The notes: a model not told the origin generated them from the sequence alone. A DNA stretch of 64,000 bases from Chryseobacterium sp. FH2 (GCF_001045455.1 NZ_LFNE01000009.1:62001-126000); one strand, 5' to 3'. Shown: positions 34,013 through 44,727, counted from the first letter of the stretch. A program made the numbers and translations.

Positions 34013-35728
34013 ATGACAACATTAGAAAAAGCGAAACTTTGGTTAAGTGAAACATTTGATAAAGAGACGAGAGATGCTGTTCAACTTTTGATTGAGGGCA
34101 ATTCGCCTGATTTGGAAGATTCTTTTTACAGGGAGTTGGAGTTCGGAACAGGAGGAATGCGTGGAATTATGGGTGTCGGAACCAATCGTTTAAATAAATA
34201 TACGCTAGGTCAAGCTACACAGGGACTTGCAAATTATATGTTGAAGCAGTTTCAAGGAGAAGAAATTAGTGTGGCAATTGCTTATGATGTAAGAAATAAT
34301 TCAAAAGAATTCGGAAAATTAGTAGCTGATGTTTTGACAGCAAACGGAATTAAAGTATTGCTTTTCAAAGACCACAGGCCAACCCCGGAATTGTCTTTCA
34401 CAGTTCGTGATAAAAAATGTAATGGAGGAATTGTGCTGACAGCTTCTCACAATCCACCCGAGTATAACGGCTATAAAGTATATTGGAATGACGGCGCACA
34501 AATTGTTCCGCCACATGATGAAGCGATTATTAATGAAGTATATTCTGTAAAATTTGATGAAATTAAATTTAACGGAAATGATGATTTAATCGAATGGATT
34601 GGAGAAGAACAGGACGATGTTTATATTGATGCCTGTATTGAAAATTCTATGTACCAAAATATTGGAAGGGAAAATTTAAACGTAGTTTTTACATCCATTC
34701 ACGGTACTACATATACAACTGTTCCCAAAGCTTTAAAAAAAGCAGGTTTCAAAAAAATTGATTTAGTCAGGGAGCAAATGATCCCTAGCGGAAATTTCCC
34801 GACGGTAGATTCTCCAAATCCCGAAGAACCGGCCGCTTTGGAAATGGCCATGGATTTAGCGAAAATTACTAATGCAGATATTGTTATCGGAACAGATCCG
34901 GATGGTGACAGGTTAGGAATTGCAGTAAGAAATCTTGATGGAGAAATTCAGTTATTGAATGGAAACCAGACCAATACCATCCTTACTTATTATATCCTGA
35001 ACGAATGGAGAAAGCAGGGAAAAATTACAGGAAAGGAATTTATAGGTTCTACCATCGTAACTTCTGATATTTTCTATGATATTGCCCAAAAATTCGGTGT
35101 TGACTGCAAAGTAGGCCTTACAGGATTTAAATGGATCGGAAAAATGATCCGCGATTTTGAGGGCAGGGAAAAATTCATTTGCGGTGGTGAAGAAAGTTTC
35201 GGATTCATGACAGGGGATTTCGTACGTGATAAAGATTCTTGCGGAAGTATTCTTTTGGCTTGTGAAATTGCAGCTTGGTGCAAAGCAAACGGAAGAACGA
35301 TGTATCAGTACATGATTGAAATCTATCAGGAATTGGGAATGTATTATGAAGGATTGGTAAATCTTGTTAGAAAAGGCAGAGACGGTGCTGAAGAAATTCA
35401 GAATATGATGAAAAATTTCCGGGAAAACCCACCAAAAGAACTGGCTGGTTCATTAGTAGAGGAAGTGAAAGATTTCAAAGAGCAAACAAATTTTGTTGTT
35501 TCTAAAAATGAAAAGCAGGTAATGAATGACATTCCAAAATCGAATGTATTGATTTATTATACGCAGGATGGAACAAAAGTTTGTGTAAGGCCTTCCGGAA
35601 CGGAACCAAAAATTAAATTTTATATCTCTGTAAAAGACTCAATTACTTCTGAATCAGATTTCAGAGATAAATTAAAGTCTTTGGATGAAAAAATTAATGA
35701 AGTGAAAAAAGATCTTCAATTGACGTAA
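34013..35728 (+). CDS. Phospho-sugar mutase (phosphoglucomutase/phosphomannomutase)
   Basis: A 571-residue alpha-D-phosphohexomutase. The catalytic serine loop is TASHNPPEYNGYK (Ser near residue 144), the metal loop GTDPDGDRLG is near residue 293, and the sugar-binding GGEESFGFMTGDFVRDKD near residue 393. The phosphate-binding CVRPSGTEPKIKFY is near residue 524. The length and FGTGGMRGIMGVGTNRLN near the start fit the phosphoglucomutase-type enzymes of Bacteroidota. It interconverts hexose 1- and 6-phosphates in the cytoplasm. Which sugar is preferred cannot be read. A heptamer repeat array separates it from the aminotransferase downstream. Confidence 0.93.
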   Translation: MTTLEKAKLWLSETFDKETRDAVQLLIEGNSPDLEDSFYRELEFGTGGMRGIMGVGTNRLNKYTLGQATQGLANYMLKQFQGEEISVAIAYDVRNNSKEFGKLVADVLTANGIKVLLFKDHRPTPELSFTVRDKKCNGGIVLTASHNPPEYNGYKVYWNDGAQIVPPHDEAIINEVYSVKFDEIKFNGNDDLIEWIGEEQDDVYIDACIENSMYQNIGRENLNVVFTSIHGTTYTTVPKALKKAGFKKIDLVREQMIPSGNFPTVDSPNPEEPAALEMAMDLAKITNADIVIGTDPDGDRLGIAVRNLDGEIQLLNGNQTNTILTYYILNEWRKQGKITGKEFIGSTIVTSDIFYDIAQKFGVDCKVGLTGFKWIGKMIRDFEGREKFICGGEESFGFMTGDFVRDKDSCGSILLACEIAAWCKANGRTMYQYMIEIYQELGMYYEGLVNLVRKGRDGAEEIQNMMKNFRENPPKELAGSLVEEVKDFKEQTNFVVSKNEKQVMNDIPKSNVLIYYTQDGTKVCVRPSGTEPKIKFYISVKDSITSESDFRDKLKSLDEKINEVKKDLQLT

Positions 35729-35733
35729 ATAGA

Positions 35734-35795
35734 AAATTAGAAGCCGGTTTACTTATTAATCCAACTTCTAATTTCTGACATCTAATATCTAAATT
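35734..35795. repeat. Heptamer repeat array (CTnAnnT type)
   Basis: Four tandem 7-mers CTAATTT, CTGACAT, CTAATAT, CTAAATT at 35768-35795, and one inverted unit AAATTAG at 35734. It is the same family as the menB-menA array, with CTAATAT shared exactly. The array ends 12 bases before the GTG of the next gene. Confidence 0.65.
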
Positions 35796-35807
35796 AAATA
35801 AAAAAAA

Positions 35808-37061
35808 GTGAAAGTTTCAAAATTAGCGGCGAACCTGATTGGTTCTGAAATTGTAAAAATTGGTAACGAAGTAAACGAGTTAAAGGCAAAAGGAGCGGAA
35901 ATTGCTAATCTTACCATTGGTGATTTGAATTCTAATATCTATCCGATTCCTGCGAAGCTAAAGGAAGAAATTCAGAAGGCTTATCAGAATAATCTGACTA
36001 ATTATCCGCCTGCAAATGGACTTTTATCTTTAAGAAAAGAGGTCTCTAAAGACTTAAAAACGAGATGGAATCTTGATTATTCACCTAATGATATTTTGAT
36101 TACAGCGGGTTCAAGACCATTGATTTATGCAGTGTATAAAACCATTGTTGATGAGGGTGATAAAGTAGTTTATCCTACACCATCTTGGAATAATAATCAT
36201 TATGCATATCTTACTTCTGCTGATGCTGTGGAAGTTAAGACAAGCCAGGAAAACAATTTTCTTCCCACTGCGGATGACCTAAGACCTCATTTGGACGGAG
36301 CAGTGCTGGTTGCGCTTTGTTCGCCATTGAATCCAACAGGAACAATGTTTACAAAAGAACAGCTTTCAGAAATATGCGAATTGATTTTAGCTGAAAATAA
36401 AAAAAGAAGTGAAGATGAAAAACCGTTATACTTAATGTATGACCAAATTTATTCTAACCTCACTTTCGGTGCAAGACATGTTGATCCTGTTTCTCTTTTC
36501 CCTGAAATGAGAGACTATACCATTTATATCGATGGCATCTCAAAATGCCTTGCCGCAACTGGTGTGCGTGTAGGCTGGGGATTTGGTCCTGTGCATATCT
36601 TAGATAAAATGAAGGCTCTTTTAACGCACGTTGGAGCCTGGGCGCCAAAACCGGAACAGGAAGCTACTGCAAAATATTTTGAAAATCCGGATGATGTAAA
36701 TGCTTTCGTGGAAGATTTCAAAGGTAAATTGGAAGAAAGCTTAAAAGTCCTTCATAGTGGAATTCAGGATTTAAAAGGAAAAGGTCTTGCTGTTGACAGC
36801 ATTGAACCGATGGGAGCACTTTACCTTACCATAAAATTAGATTATATCGGGAAAACTAAACCTGACGGAACCGTTATTGAAAATTCTTCTGATTTGGTGT
36901 TTTATTTAATCAACGAAGCAGGAGTGGCTTTGGTTCCTTTCTCTGCATTTGGAGAAGAAAAATCTGAGCCTTGGTTCAGAGCTTCTGTTGGAGGTTTGGC
37001 TACTGACGAAATTTCTGTAATGATGCCAAAATTGGAGAATGCTTTGAATGCTTTAAAATAA
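35808..37061 (+). CDS. PLP-dependent class I/II aminotransferase
   Basis: A 417-residue fold-type I aminotransferase starting with GTG. It shows NLTNYPPANGLLSLRKEVS (substrate cap), ITAGSRPLIYAVYKTIVDEGDKVV, and CSPLNPTGTMFTKEQL (aromatic-ring and Asn contacts). LMYDQIYSNLTF (PLP Asp/Tyr) is followed by the lysine segment IDGISKCLAATGVRVGW, where the Lys forms the Schiff base. It belongs to the aspartate/aromatic transaminase-like subfamily. The exact amino donor is not readable. A perfect terminator follows. The GTG is preferred because no in-frame ATG precedes KLAANLIGSE. Confidence 0.88.
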   Translation: MKVSKLAANLIGSEIVKIGNEVNELKAKGAEIANLTIGDLNSNIYPIPAKLKEEIQKAYQNNLTNYPPANGLLSLRKEVSKDLKTRWNLDYSPNDILITAGSRPLIYAVYKTIVDEGDKVVYPTPSWNNNHYAYLTSADAVEVKTSQENNFLPTADDLRPHLDGAVLVALCSPLNPTGTMFTKEQLSEICELILAENKKRSEDEKPLYLMYDQIYSNLTFGARHVDPVSLFPEMRDYTIYIDGISKCLAATGVRVGWGFGPVHILDKMKALLTHVGAWAPKPEQEATAKYFENPDDVNAFVEDFKGKLEESLKVLHSGIQDLKGKGLAVDSIEPMGALYLTIKLDYIGKTKPDGTVIENSSDLVFYLINEAGVALVPFSAFGEEKSEPWFRASVGGLATDEISVMMPKLENALNALK

Positions 37062-37076
37062 AAAATATAATATACC

Positions 37077-37128
37077 AATCTAACAGGGTAACAATTTACT
37101 AATTAAATGTTACCCTGTTAGATTTTTT
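37077..37128 (+). terminator. Terminator with perfect 17-base stem
   Basis: AATCTAACAGGGTAACA and TGTTACCCTGTTAGATT around a 14-base loop, with T run. Confidence 0.85.
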
Positions 37129-37146
37129 AATTATTACATTAGAATC

Positions 37147-37872
37147 ATGAAAATAATCGCAGTCATTCCTGCACGTTACGAAGCAAGTCGTTTTCCGGCA
37201 AAGCTGATGCAGATGTTGGGAGAAAAAACAGTTATCACTACAACATATCAAAATGTTGTAGAGACAGGTTTGTTTGATGAAGTTTTTGTAGCGACAGATT
37301 CAGAAATTATTTTTAATGAGATCGCAAAAAACGGGGGAAAAGCTGTCATGACCGGGCAACACGAAACAGGAAGCGACCGAATTGCAGAAGCGGTACAAAA
37401 TATTGATTGTGATATTGTCATTAACGTTCAGGGAGATGAACCTTTTTTAAAATTAGAACCTTTAAAACAGCTAATTGAAGTGTTCCATAACGATGAAAAT
37501 CAGGAGATTTCTTTAGCTTCATTAAAAATAAAACTAACTGAAAAAGAAGAAGTTGAAAATCCTAATAACGTAAAAGTAATTACGGATAACAATGGTTTTG
37601 CATTATATTTCAGCCGTTCTGTGATTCCCTTTCACAGGGAAATTTCTTTTGATGTAAATTATTTTAAACACATTGGAGTTTACGCTTTCAGAAAGCATGC
37701 TCTGCTTCAATTTTCAAAACTGGAAATGAAACCTTTGGAAATTTCCGAGAAAATTGAATGTATCCGCTATCTCGAATATGGTATGAAAATCAAGATGATA
37801 GAAACTAATTTTGTCGGAGTTGGAATAGATACACCCGAAGATTTGGAGAAGGCTAGAAAACTATTAAAGTAA
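37147..37872 (+). CDS. kdsB: 3-deoxy-manno-octulosonate cytidylyltransferase
   Basis: A 241-residue CMP-KDO synthetase that activates KDO for lipopolysaccharide inner core synthesis. It opens with [17 protein letters not shown], has [15 protein letters not shown] near residue 75 and NVQGDEPFL near residue 95 (magnesium and CTP site), and ends with [15 protein letters not shown]. These match KdsB over its full length. kdsA, which makes KDO 8-phosphate, is at 57430 in the same window but not adjacent. It appears to be a single-gene unit, after a terminator and before a new promoter at 37926. Confidence 0.95.
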   Translation: MKIIAVIPARYEASRFPAKLMQMLGEKTVITTTYQNVVETGLFDEVFVATDSEIIFNEIAKNGGKAVMTGQHETGSDRIAEAVQNIDCDIVINVQGDEPFLKLEPLKQLIEVFHNDENQEISLASLKIKLTEKEEVENPNNVKVITDNNGFALYFSRSVIPFHREISFDVNYFKHIGVYAFRKHALLQFSKLEMKPLEISEKIECIRYLEYGMKIKMIETNFVGVGIDTPEDLEKARKLLK

Positions 37873-37925
37873 GGGGGGAATTGGCAAATTGGCTGATTTG
37901 CCTTTTTATGTTATTGCAAAAGCCT

Positions 37926-37933
37926 TATATTTG
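37926..37933 (+). promoter_or_regulatory. -7 element for the LolA-like protein gene
   Basis: TATATTTG, 17 bases before the ATG at 37951. Confidence 0.6.
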
Positions 37934-37950
37934 AATTATAATTAAGATTA

Positions 37951-38613
37951 ATGAAGAAATTACTTTTAGTATTTGTCCTTGCATTTTCACAAATATCATT
38001 TGCCCAGACTGCAAAGGAAATTATTGATAAAAATATCGAATTATCAGGAGGATTAACAAGTTGGAAGCTTTTGAATTCAGTATTACTTCAAGGGAAAGTA
38101 GTTTTAGGCATTAAAGATGAATACCCGATTAAAATTTATCAGCAACGCCCGAATCTTACAAAAACTGTAATTACAATTAATGGAAAAGATACGGCTATCG
38201 AAGGGTATGATGGGACGAAAGGATATGCAATGAATTATGCAACCAATAAACTTCAGGAATATGCCGAATATATACCGGAAAGCTTTGATAACGATTTTAT
38301 TGACTGGGAAAATAAAGGTTTTGATGCTAAATATTTAGGAAAAGAAAAGGTAGGAGATATTTACTGTCATAAGGTTGAATTAACGAAAAATGTCAACAAA
38401 AACATATATTATTTTGATACGAAAACGTACATGCTTTTAAAAGAAATAAAAAAAGACGAAACGTTAATTTATTCTGATTACAAGAAAGTTGGGAATTTGG
38501 CAATGCCTTTCAGAATTGATTCTTCAAGTCCGAGAAAAGACGGAGATTATGTAATGCTTTTAAATAAAGTAGAGATCAATAAAGTGTTTCCCGCGAATAC
38601 TTTTAAATTTTAA
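37951..38613 (+). CDS. Outer-membrane-lipoprotein-sorting (LolA-like) periplasmic protein
   Basis: A 220-residue protein with a signal peptide (cleavage near SFAQ, residues 16-19). The start of the mature chain, AKEIIDKNIELSGGLTSWKLLNS, and the following alternating strands fit the LolA/LppX beta-barrel half-shell. The closing strands with FRIDSSSPRKDGDYVML are consistent. A true LolA binds lipoproteins; Bacteroidota encode several paralogues of unknown ligand, often next to secreted redox proteins. Here glutathione peroxidase is 40 bases downstream in the same direction. The fold is inferred from pattern. Confidence 0.7.
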   Translation: MKKLLLVFVLAFSQISFAQTAKEIIDKNIELSGGLTSWKLLNSVLLQGKVVLGIKDEYPIKIYQQRPNLTKTVITINGKDTAIEGYDGTKGYAMNYATNKLQEYAEYIPESFDNDFIDWENKGFDAKYLGKEKVGDIYCHKVELTKNVNKNIYYFDTKTYMLLKEIKKDETLIYSDYKKVGNLAMPFRIDSSSPRKDGDYVMLLNKVEINKVFPANTFKF

Positions 38614-38653
38614 TTGAATAATTGCAGAAAACTGCAGCCAAATAATAATAGAA

Positions 38654-39229
38654 ATGAAAAAAGTTTTTTTACTAATGCTTTCGTTTGTAGCATTTTTACA
38701 AAGCTGCATGAACCAAAAAAGTGAAGTTTCTAAAGCTAAAACCGATGAACTTATGGGAAAAACAATATATGATTTCAAAGTGGAAAGCCTTGACGGAAAG
38801 GAAATTAACTTTGCAGATTTTAAAGGAAAAAAAATTCTTATTGTGAATACAGCTTCTGAGTGTGGTTTTACGCCTCAATATGCTGATTTAGAAAAAGTTG
38901 CGGAAGAGTATAAAGATAAGGTTGTTGTTGTAGGTTTTCCTGCAAACAATTTTGGAGGACAAGAACCGGCAACTAATACTGAAATCGGAGCTTTTTGCCA
39001 GAAAAATTATGGAGTGACATTTCCTTTAGCAGCAAAAGTTTCTGTAAAAGGTGATGATACAGCACCAATTTTTAAATATTTAACTGAAAAAGAATTAAAC
39101 GGAGTAAAAAATACGACCATTCTTTGGAACTTCACAAAATTCTTAGTTGATGAAAACGGAAAATTGATCGATTCTTTCATCAGTACTACAAAGCCTACAA
39201 GCGAATCTATCACGAAATATTTTAAATAA
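38654..39229 (+). CDS. Glutathione peroxidase, lipoprotein-anchored
   Basis: A 191-residue thiol peroxidase. Residues 1-18 are a lipoprotein signal with Cys18 in FLQSC, so it is probably anchored to the envelope. The peroxidatic Cys70 lies in NTASECGFTPQY, the Gln in GFPANNFGGQEP and the Trp-Asn in ILWNFTKFLVD, giving the glutathione peroxidase catalytic tetrad. Flavobacterial members are thought to use thioredoxin-like donors. It removes peroxides outside the cytoplasm. It follows the LolA-like gene and ends before a long inverted repeat. Confidence 0.93.
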   Translation: MKKVFLLMLSFVAFLQSCMNQKSEVSKAKTDELMGKTIYDFKVESLDGKEINFADFKGKKILIVNTASECGFTPQYADLEKVAEEYKDKVVVVGFPANNFGGQEPATNTEIGAFCQKNYGVTFPLAAKVSVKGDDTAPIFKYLTEKELNGVKNTTILWNFTKFLVDENGKLIDSFISTTKPTSESITKYFK

Positions 39230-39242
39230 AAATATATCTTAG

Positions 39243-39332
39243 AGCTTCGACTTTGCTCAGCTTGACACTACTATAAGTATCTGGAAATTAACAGTTATTA
39301 TTAGATATGTCAAGCTGAGCAAAGTCGAAGCT
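39243..39332. repeat. Long inverted repeat acting as bidirectional terminator
   Basis: Perfect 25-base arms (39243-39267 and 39308-39332; arm begins AGCTTCGACTTTGCTCAGCT) with a 40-base spacer, between convergent genes. The right arm is followed by TTTTTT. This AGCTTCGACTTTGCTCAGC motif is a frequent intergenic element in Bacteroidota. Confidence 0.75.
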
Positions 39333-39351
39333 TTTTTAATTCATAACTTAA

Positions 39352-40008
39352 TCAGGAATTACTTTTCTCCGCAAAACAAAAAATATTTCCCAGTTTTATA
39401 CTAGAGTAGCCATTACTTTTTATTTTGGAAGAATTGATCATTGCTTTGGCCAAAATATTGGTTGGAAGCGGTTTTTGACTCTCTAAAAGTCCTATTTTAT
39501 TGGCAAATTTGATAATGCGGCTTCCTAGAACTTCTCCGGCTCTGTCAGAATCTTTTCTTTCCAGCATTCCGGGTTTGAAAATGGTAATTTTATTAAAATG
39601 TAACTTTTTTACAGCTTCTTCCAATTCACCTTTCATCTTCGAATAAAATATTTTAGATTTCGGACTGGCTCCATAAGCTGAAACCAAAATATAATCTTCA
39701 ACATTGTTTTCTTTTGCAGCTTTTGCAAATTCGTATTGATAATCAAAATCAACTTTTCTTTGCGCTTCCTTGCTTCCTGCATTTTTTAGCGTTGTTCCAA
39801 GACAGGAAAAAGCGACATCGCCCTTTACTTCATTTTTCCATTCTTCCGGATTCTCAAAATTGACAATATGAATTTTTAATTTATCATTTTGAATATCAAC
39901 AGGTTTTCTTACAAAAATATCTACTTCTTCAAAGTCTTTGTCATTAAGTAACTGATTGACCAAATCTTTTCCTGTAGCACCTGTTGCGCCTATGACTAAA
40001 GCTTTCAT
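39352..40008 (-). CDS. NAD(P)-binding oxidoreductase, HTATIP2-like atypical SDR
   Basis: A 218-residue Rossmann protein with MKALVIGATGATGKDLVNQLL at the N-terminus (GATGATG dinucleotide site). DVAFSCLGTTLKNAGSKEAQRKVDFDYQYEFAKAAK and YILVSAYGASPKSKIFYSKMKGELE carry the Tyr/Lys region of atypical short-chain reductases related to HTATIP2/TIP30. KITIFKPGMLERKDSD follows. The substrate is unknown. It is monocistronic, convergent with the peroxidase gene across the long inverted repeat, and divergent from the YjbR gene. Confidence 0.85.
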   Translation of the reverse strand: MKALVIGATGATGKDLVNQLLNDKDFEEVDIFVRKPVDIQNDKLKIHIVNFENPEEWKNEVKGDVAFSCLGTTLKNAGSKEAQRKVDFDYQYEFAKAAKENNVEDYILVSAYGASPKSKIFYSKMKGELEEAVKKLHFNKITIFKPGMLERKDSDRAGEVLGSRIIKFANKIGLLESQKPLPTNILAKAMINSSKIKSNGYSSIKLGNIFCFAEKSNS

Positions 40009-40130
40009 AATAATTAGATTAATTGTGATAATGATTGTTTCTTAAATTTACTAAATTTGGAGGAATAATTGAGAAATTAAAGATTATTTATTGAAAATTA
40101 CTCATTACCAGATATTTATTACTATAAAAT

Positions 40131-40484
40131 ATGAATGCCAACGAAATTTTAGATTACTGTCTTGCAAAAAAAGGAGTTACCGAAACTTTTCCGTTTGACA
40201 ATGAAACGCTTGTCATGAAAGTCGGAACTAAAATGTTTCTTCTGATGCCATTGGAAAAACAACCTTTAAATATCAATGTAAAAACAGATCCGGAATGGAG
40301 TGCAGAACTTCGTGAACAGCATCCGCAAATTACAGGAGCATTTCATATGAATAAAACACATTGGAATTCTGTAATGGTAGATGGATTGAGAAGGGATTTA
40401 ATTTTTAAATTAATCGATCAGTCTTATGAATTGGTATTTAATTCAATGACGAAAAAGGCGAAGGAAGAGATTTTAAACAGTTAA
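40131..40484 (+). CDS. MmcQ/YjbR family protein
   Basis: A 117-residue protein of the YjbR fold, similar to CyaY-like double-wing proteins once named DNA-binding. Typical segments are NEILDYCLAKKGVTETFPFDNETLVMKVGTKMF near the start, and HMNKTHWNSVMVDGLRRDLIFKLIDQSYELV near the end. The biochemical role is not settled. It is the last gene before the decayed region at 40.5-40.9 kb. Confidence 0.9.
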   Translation: MNANEILDYCLAKKGVTETFPFDNETLVMKVGTKMFLLMPLEKQPLNINVKTDPEWSAELREQHPQITGAFHMNKTHWNSVMVDGLRRDLIFKLIDQSYELVFNSMTKKAKEEILNS

Positions 40485-40634
40485 TTTCTTTTTTATTCAT
40501 AAATAAATAATTATTTATTGTGGTTATAAATGCTTGTTAACTATACATTTAACATAATGAATTTTTCCAAAAAAAGTGATATAAAATAATGTGTAAATCA
40601 TTTTTATTTTTTTTCTTTGAAATGTTGAAACTAA

Positions 40635-40841
40635 TCAAAAGATAAAAAAGAAGTTGTTTCAAAGAGCAAAAACAAAACAACTTTAGAAGGTAAAACTACA
40701 AAAAGAGTAGAATGTGCAACTGTAACAGTAACTTGTACTTCTGCATATACTTGTCAGGATTGGACTGCTGAGCAATGGGTATATTAGGGACAGCAAATTC
40801 AAAATAATTATTGTATGATCGGTAGCCCTTTTAATCCTTAA
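40635..40841 (+). pseudogene. Broken gene for a small Cys-rich protein
   Basis: The frame reads SKDKKEVVSKSKNKTTLEGK, then TTKRVECATVTVTCTSAYTC, then QDWTAEQWVY. It meets a TAG at 40785 (most simply a mutated Trp codon) and continues with GQQIQNNYCMIGSPFNP to a TAA at 40839. Upstream, a second frame (NVETNQKIKK) joins across an A tract at about 40644, as expected from a frameshift. No start codon is usable. Four cysteines lie in the readable part, including one beyond the internal stop. It resembles the small Cys-rich secreted peptides of Chryseobacterium, but I recognise no family. Confidence 0.5.
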
Positions 40842-40921
40842 CCATTGTTTACAACTGAATAGGCTTCAGGCCTAGATTAATTGTATTAATCTAAAGTAAT
40901 AATTATAGACCGTCCAAAGAA

Positions 40922-40929
40922 TACCTTTG
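40922..40929 (+). promoter_or_regulatory. -7 element for the GLPGLI gene
   Basis: TACCTTTG, exact match, 41 bases before the ATG at 40970. It places the transcript start after an alternative in-frame start at 40931. Confidence 0.55.
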
Positions 40930-40969
40930 GTTGCTTTTGGAAATTTATAGTGAAAATAAACAAAGGAAT

Positions 40970-41806
40970 ATGAATTTTAGAAAAAAACAAATTTTAACAA
41001 TTATATTTTTATTCGTTTTCTCTGTATCGTTTTCTCAAACAATTAAGAGTGATTCGTTGCGGGGAAAATTTACTTATTTGCTTCAATGCAAACCCAATAC
41101 TCTAAATCGGGATTATGTTTATAAGGAACTTTTCTCATTACAAATAAGTGATAGCCGTGCTTTTTTTATTAGTGAAAATAGATTGAAATTTGACTCACTT
41201 TTTATGGCGAAATTTAATAAGAATAAGAGTCATATTGATTTGAATAATGTTTCAACACAGACATCTAATTTTCTAATTATCCAAACAAATGATAATTCAC
41301 AATATTACGAGGCAGTAGGAATGAGCTTGTTATCTTATAATAGTGCAGTAATTGATAATTGGAAACTTATTGATGAAACCAAAGTAATTAATTCTATTGC
41401 TTGTAAAAAAGCGGAGGTGCACTACAAAGGAAGAGATTGGACGGCTTGGTATGCAACCGAAATTCCCTTTCCTTATGGTCCTAACAAATTTAGCGGTCTT
41501 CCAGGATTAATTGTGAAAATAACTGATAAAACGGGAGATTATGGTTTTGAATTGGTAAAATCAATACCAAGTTCCAATTTGAAAGGACAGACAATAGCAA
41601 TAAATAAGATGTACTATCAGAATTCTAAGTTGATTACAAAAAAAGAATTAGTTCAAGCGAGGGCGGATTTCAGAGAAAATGCAAAATACCAATTGGAAAG
41701 TATGGGTACAGTATTTTCCCAAGATCAAAAAGATAATTTACGTGAGCGGCAGAAAAGAATTGAAATAGAAAAAAATACACGTAATCCCATTGAGTTAGAG
41801 GATTAA
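40970..41806 (+). CDS. GLPGLI family protein
   Basis: A 278-residue secreted protein. I start at the ATG at 40970, which leaves a standard signal peptide (RKKQILTIIFLFVFSVSFSQ). The family's name motif is present as SGLPGLIVKITDKTG near residue 178, preceded by WTAWYATEIPFPYGPNKF. The N-terminal half is beta-rich with conserved Tyr and Trp. GLPGLI proteins are Bacteroidota-specific, exported and of unknown function, often occurring as paralogues beside TonB receptors or small peptides. Here the upstream neighbour is a broken Cys-rich peptide gene. Its final region is strongly charged. Confidence 0.9.
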   Translation: MNFRKKQILTIIFLFVFSVSFSQTIKSDSLRGKFTYLLQCKPNTLNRDYVYKELFSLQISDSRAFFISENRLKFDSLFMAKFNKNKSHIDLNNVSTQTSNFLIIQTNDNSQYYEAVGMSLLSYNSAVIDNWKLIDETKVINSIACKKAEVHYKGRDWTAWYATEIPFPYGPNKFSGLPGLIVKITDKTGDYGFELVKSIPSSNLKGQTIAINKMYYQNSKLITKKELVQARADFRENAKYQLESMGTVFSQDQKDNLRERQKRIEIEKNTRNPIELED

Positions 41807-41904
41807 AACAATCTTTTTGAAAAAACTTCTGAATTAGAAAAACGTTAACGTAAAGAGAATGAAAGTATCAAGACAAAAAATTACCAATTAGTTTAAGAAT
41901 TATT

Positions 41905-41931
41905 AACCGTATAATTTTATAAGGTTTTTTT
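41905..41931 (+). terminator. Terminator between GLPGLI gene and ribF
   Basis: AACCGTATAA and TTATAAGGTT (one mismatch) with a 2-base loop and a T run; it overlaps the end of ribF. Confidence 0.55.
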
Positions 41932-42849
41932 GTATTCAAACTCTTCCGTTAATCTTTTATCTTCATCCAGTCTCTCAATTAATTTTTCAAGACCTTCGAA
42001 TTTTATTTCGTCATGAAGAAAATCCCTGAATTTCACAGTAATTTTTTCATCATAAATATCTCCTTCAAAATCGAGGATATAAACTTCGACTGTTAATTTT
42101 TCTCCGTTTACTGTTGGATTGGTTCCAACACTTAACATTCCTTTATATTGTTTTCCGTTTACAAGAACTTCAACAATGTATGCACCTTTTTTGGGTAAAA
42201 GTTTAATTGATTCTGTTTCGATATTAGCAGTCGGATAGCCTATTGTTCTCCCGATTTTTTTTCCATGAACAACGGTTCCGGAAACAGAGTAGGAGTAACC
42301 CAGCATTTCGTTTGCATCTTTGATATTTCCTGCTAAAAGAGCGTTTCGGACTTTGGTAGAGCTGATATTGTTTTCGTGAATATTAATTGCTTCCATTTGC
42401 TCTACCTCAAAATCAAGTTCTTTTGATAATTTTTGAAGCAATTCAAAGTTTCCGCTTTTATTCTTCCCGAAAGAATGGTCATAACCGATAATTAAATATT
42501 TTACGTTTAATTTATCAATTAAAATCTGGCGTACAAATTCTTCACCCGTTAAGTTTCTGAATTCTTCGTCAAATTCTTTTAAAAATAAATTATCAATTCC
42601 ATATTTTTCAATTAATAATTTCTTCTCTTCCAGAGTATTAAGAAGTTTTAAATCTTCATTCGGATTAAAAACAAATCTCGGATGTGGCCAGAAAGTGAGA
42701 ATGGCAGTTTCCAAATCATTCTCAGAACCTATTTTTATTAATTCATCAATAATACTTTTATGACCAAGATGTACTCCGTCAAACATACCTAAAGACAATG
42801 CTAATGGCTTTTGTGAAGTATAATCTGTGAAATTCTTGAAAACTTTCAA
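41917..42849 (-). CDS. ribF: Bifunctional riboflavin kinase/FAD synthetase
   Basis: A 310-residue enzyme making FMN and FAD from riboflavin. The N-terminal FAD synthetase has ALSLGMFDGVHLGHKSII (nucleotidyl-transfer GxHxGH-type) near residue 20, TFWPHPRFVF, YLIIGYDHSFGKNKSGN and ISSTKVRNALLAGN. The C-terminal flavokinase has HGKKIGRTIGYPTANI and the metal-binding Thr/Asn. It uses a TTG start at 42849: no ATG precedes the FAD synthetase motif, and a TATATTTG promoter motif lies 20 bases upstream. No FMN riboswitch is visible. Confidence 0.93.
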   Translation of the reverse strand: MKVFKNFTDYTSQKPLALSLGMFDGVHLGHKSIIDELIKIGSENDLETAILTFWPHPRFVFNPNEDLKLLNTLEEKKLLIEKYGIDNLFLKEFDEEFRNLTGEEFVRQILIDKLNVKYLIIGYDHSFGKNKSGNFELLQKLSKELDFEVEQMEAINIHENNISSTKVRNALLAGNIKDANEMLGYSYSVSGTVVHGKKIGRTIGYPTANIETESIKLLPKKGAYIVEVLVNGKQYKGMLSVGTNPTVNGEKLTVEVYILDFEGDIYDEKITVKFRDFLHDEIKFEGLEKLIERLDEDKRLTEEFEYKKTL

Positions 42850-42869
42850 AACGAAAAAAAATTTGATTG

Positions 42870-42877
42870 CAAATATA
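42870..42877 (-). promoter_or_regulatory. -7 element for ribF
   Basis: TATATTTG on the minus strand, 20 bases before the TTG start. Confidence 0.6.
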
Positions 42878-43087
42878 AAGCCTTTAAAATTATCTATGAT
42901 AATATAGGAAGAGTTATTTTCAAGTTATGATTTTTTATAGCATCTATTATATAGAAGACTATTTTTATAATGTATATCTTTAAATCGTATTATCATATTA
43001 AAATCAAAGGAAAATTCAAAAAAATAAACAGTAAAATTTGGTTTTAAGCTTCTTCAAAAAGTATGATAAAAATCTTTTTTTTACCAA

Positions 43088-44646
<1,559 letters not shown>

Positions 44647-44664
44647 TTAGAAATATAGAATAAA

Positions 44665-44695
44665 GAAAAAAGAGTAAGACATTCTCTCTTTTTTC
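44665..44695 (+). terminator. Hairpin between atpD and atpC
   Basis: GAAAAAAGAG and CTCTTTTTTC form a perfect 10-base stem. The right arm itself is T-rich. It could partly terminate transcription and so reduce epsilon relative to beta. Confidence 0.5.
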
Positions 44696-44727
44696 TTTTC
44701 TCTTTACTCTTTAATCTGAGAAACAAA

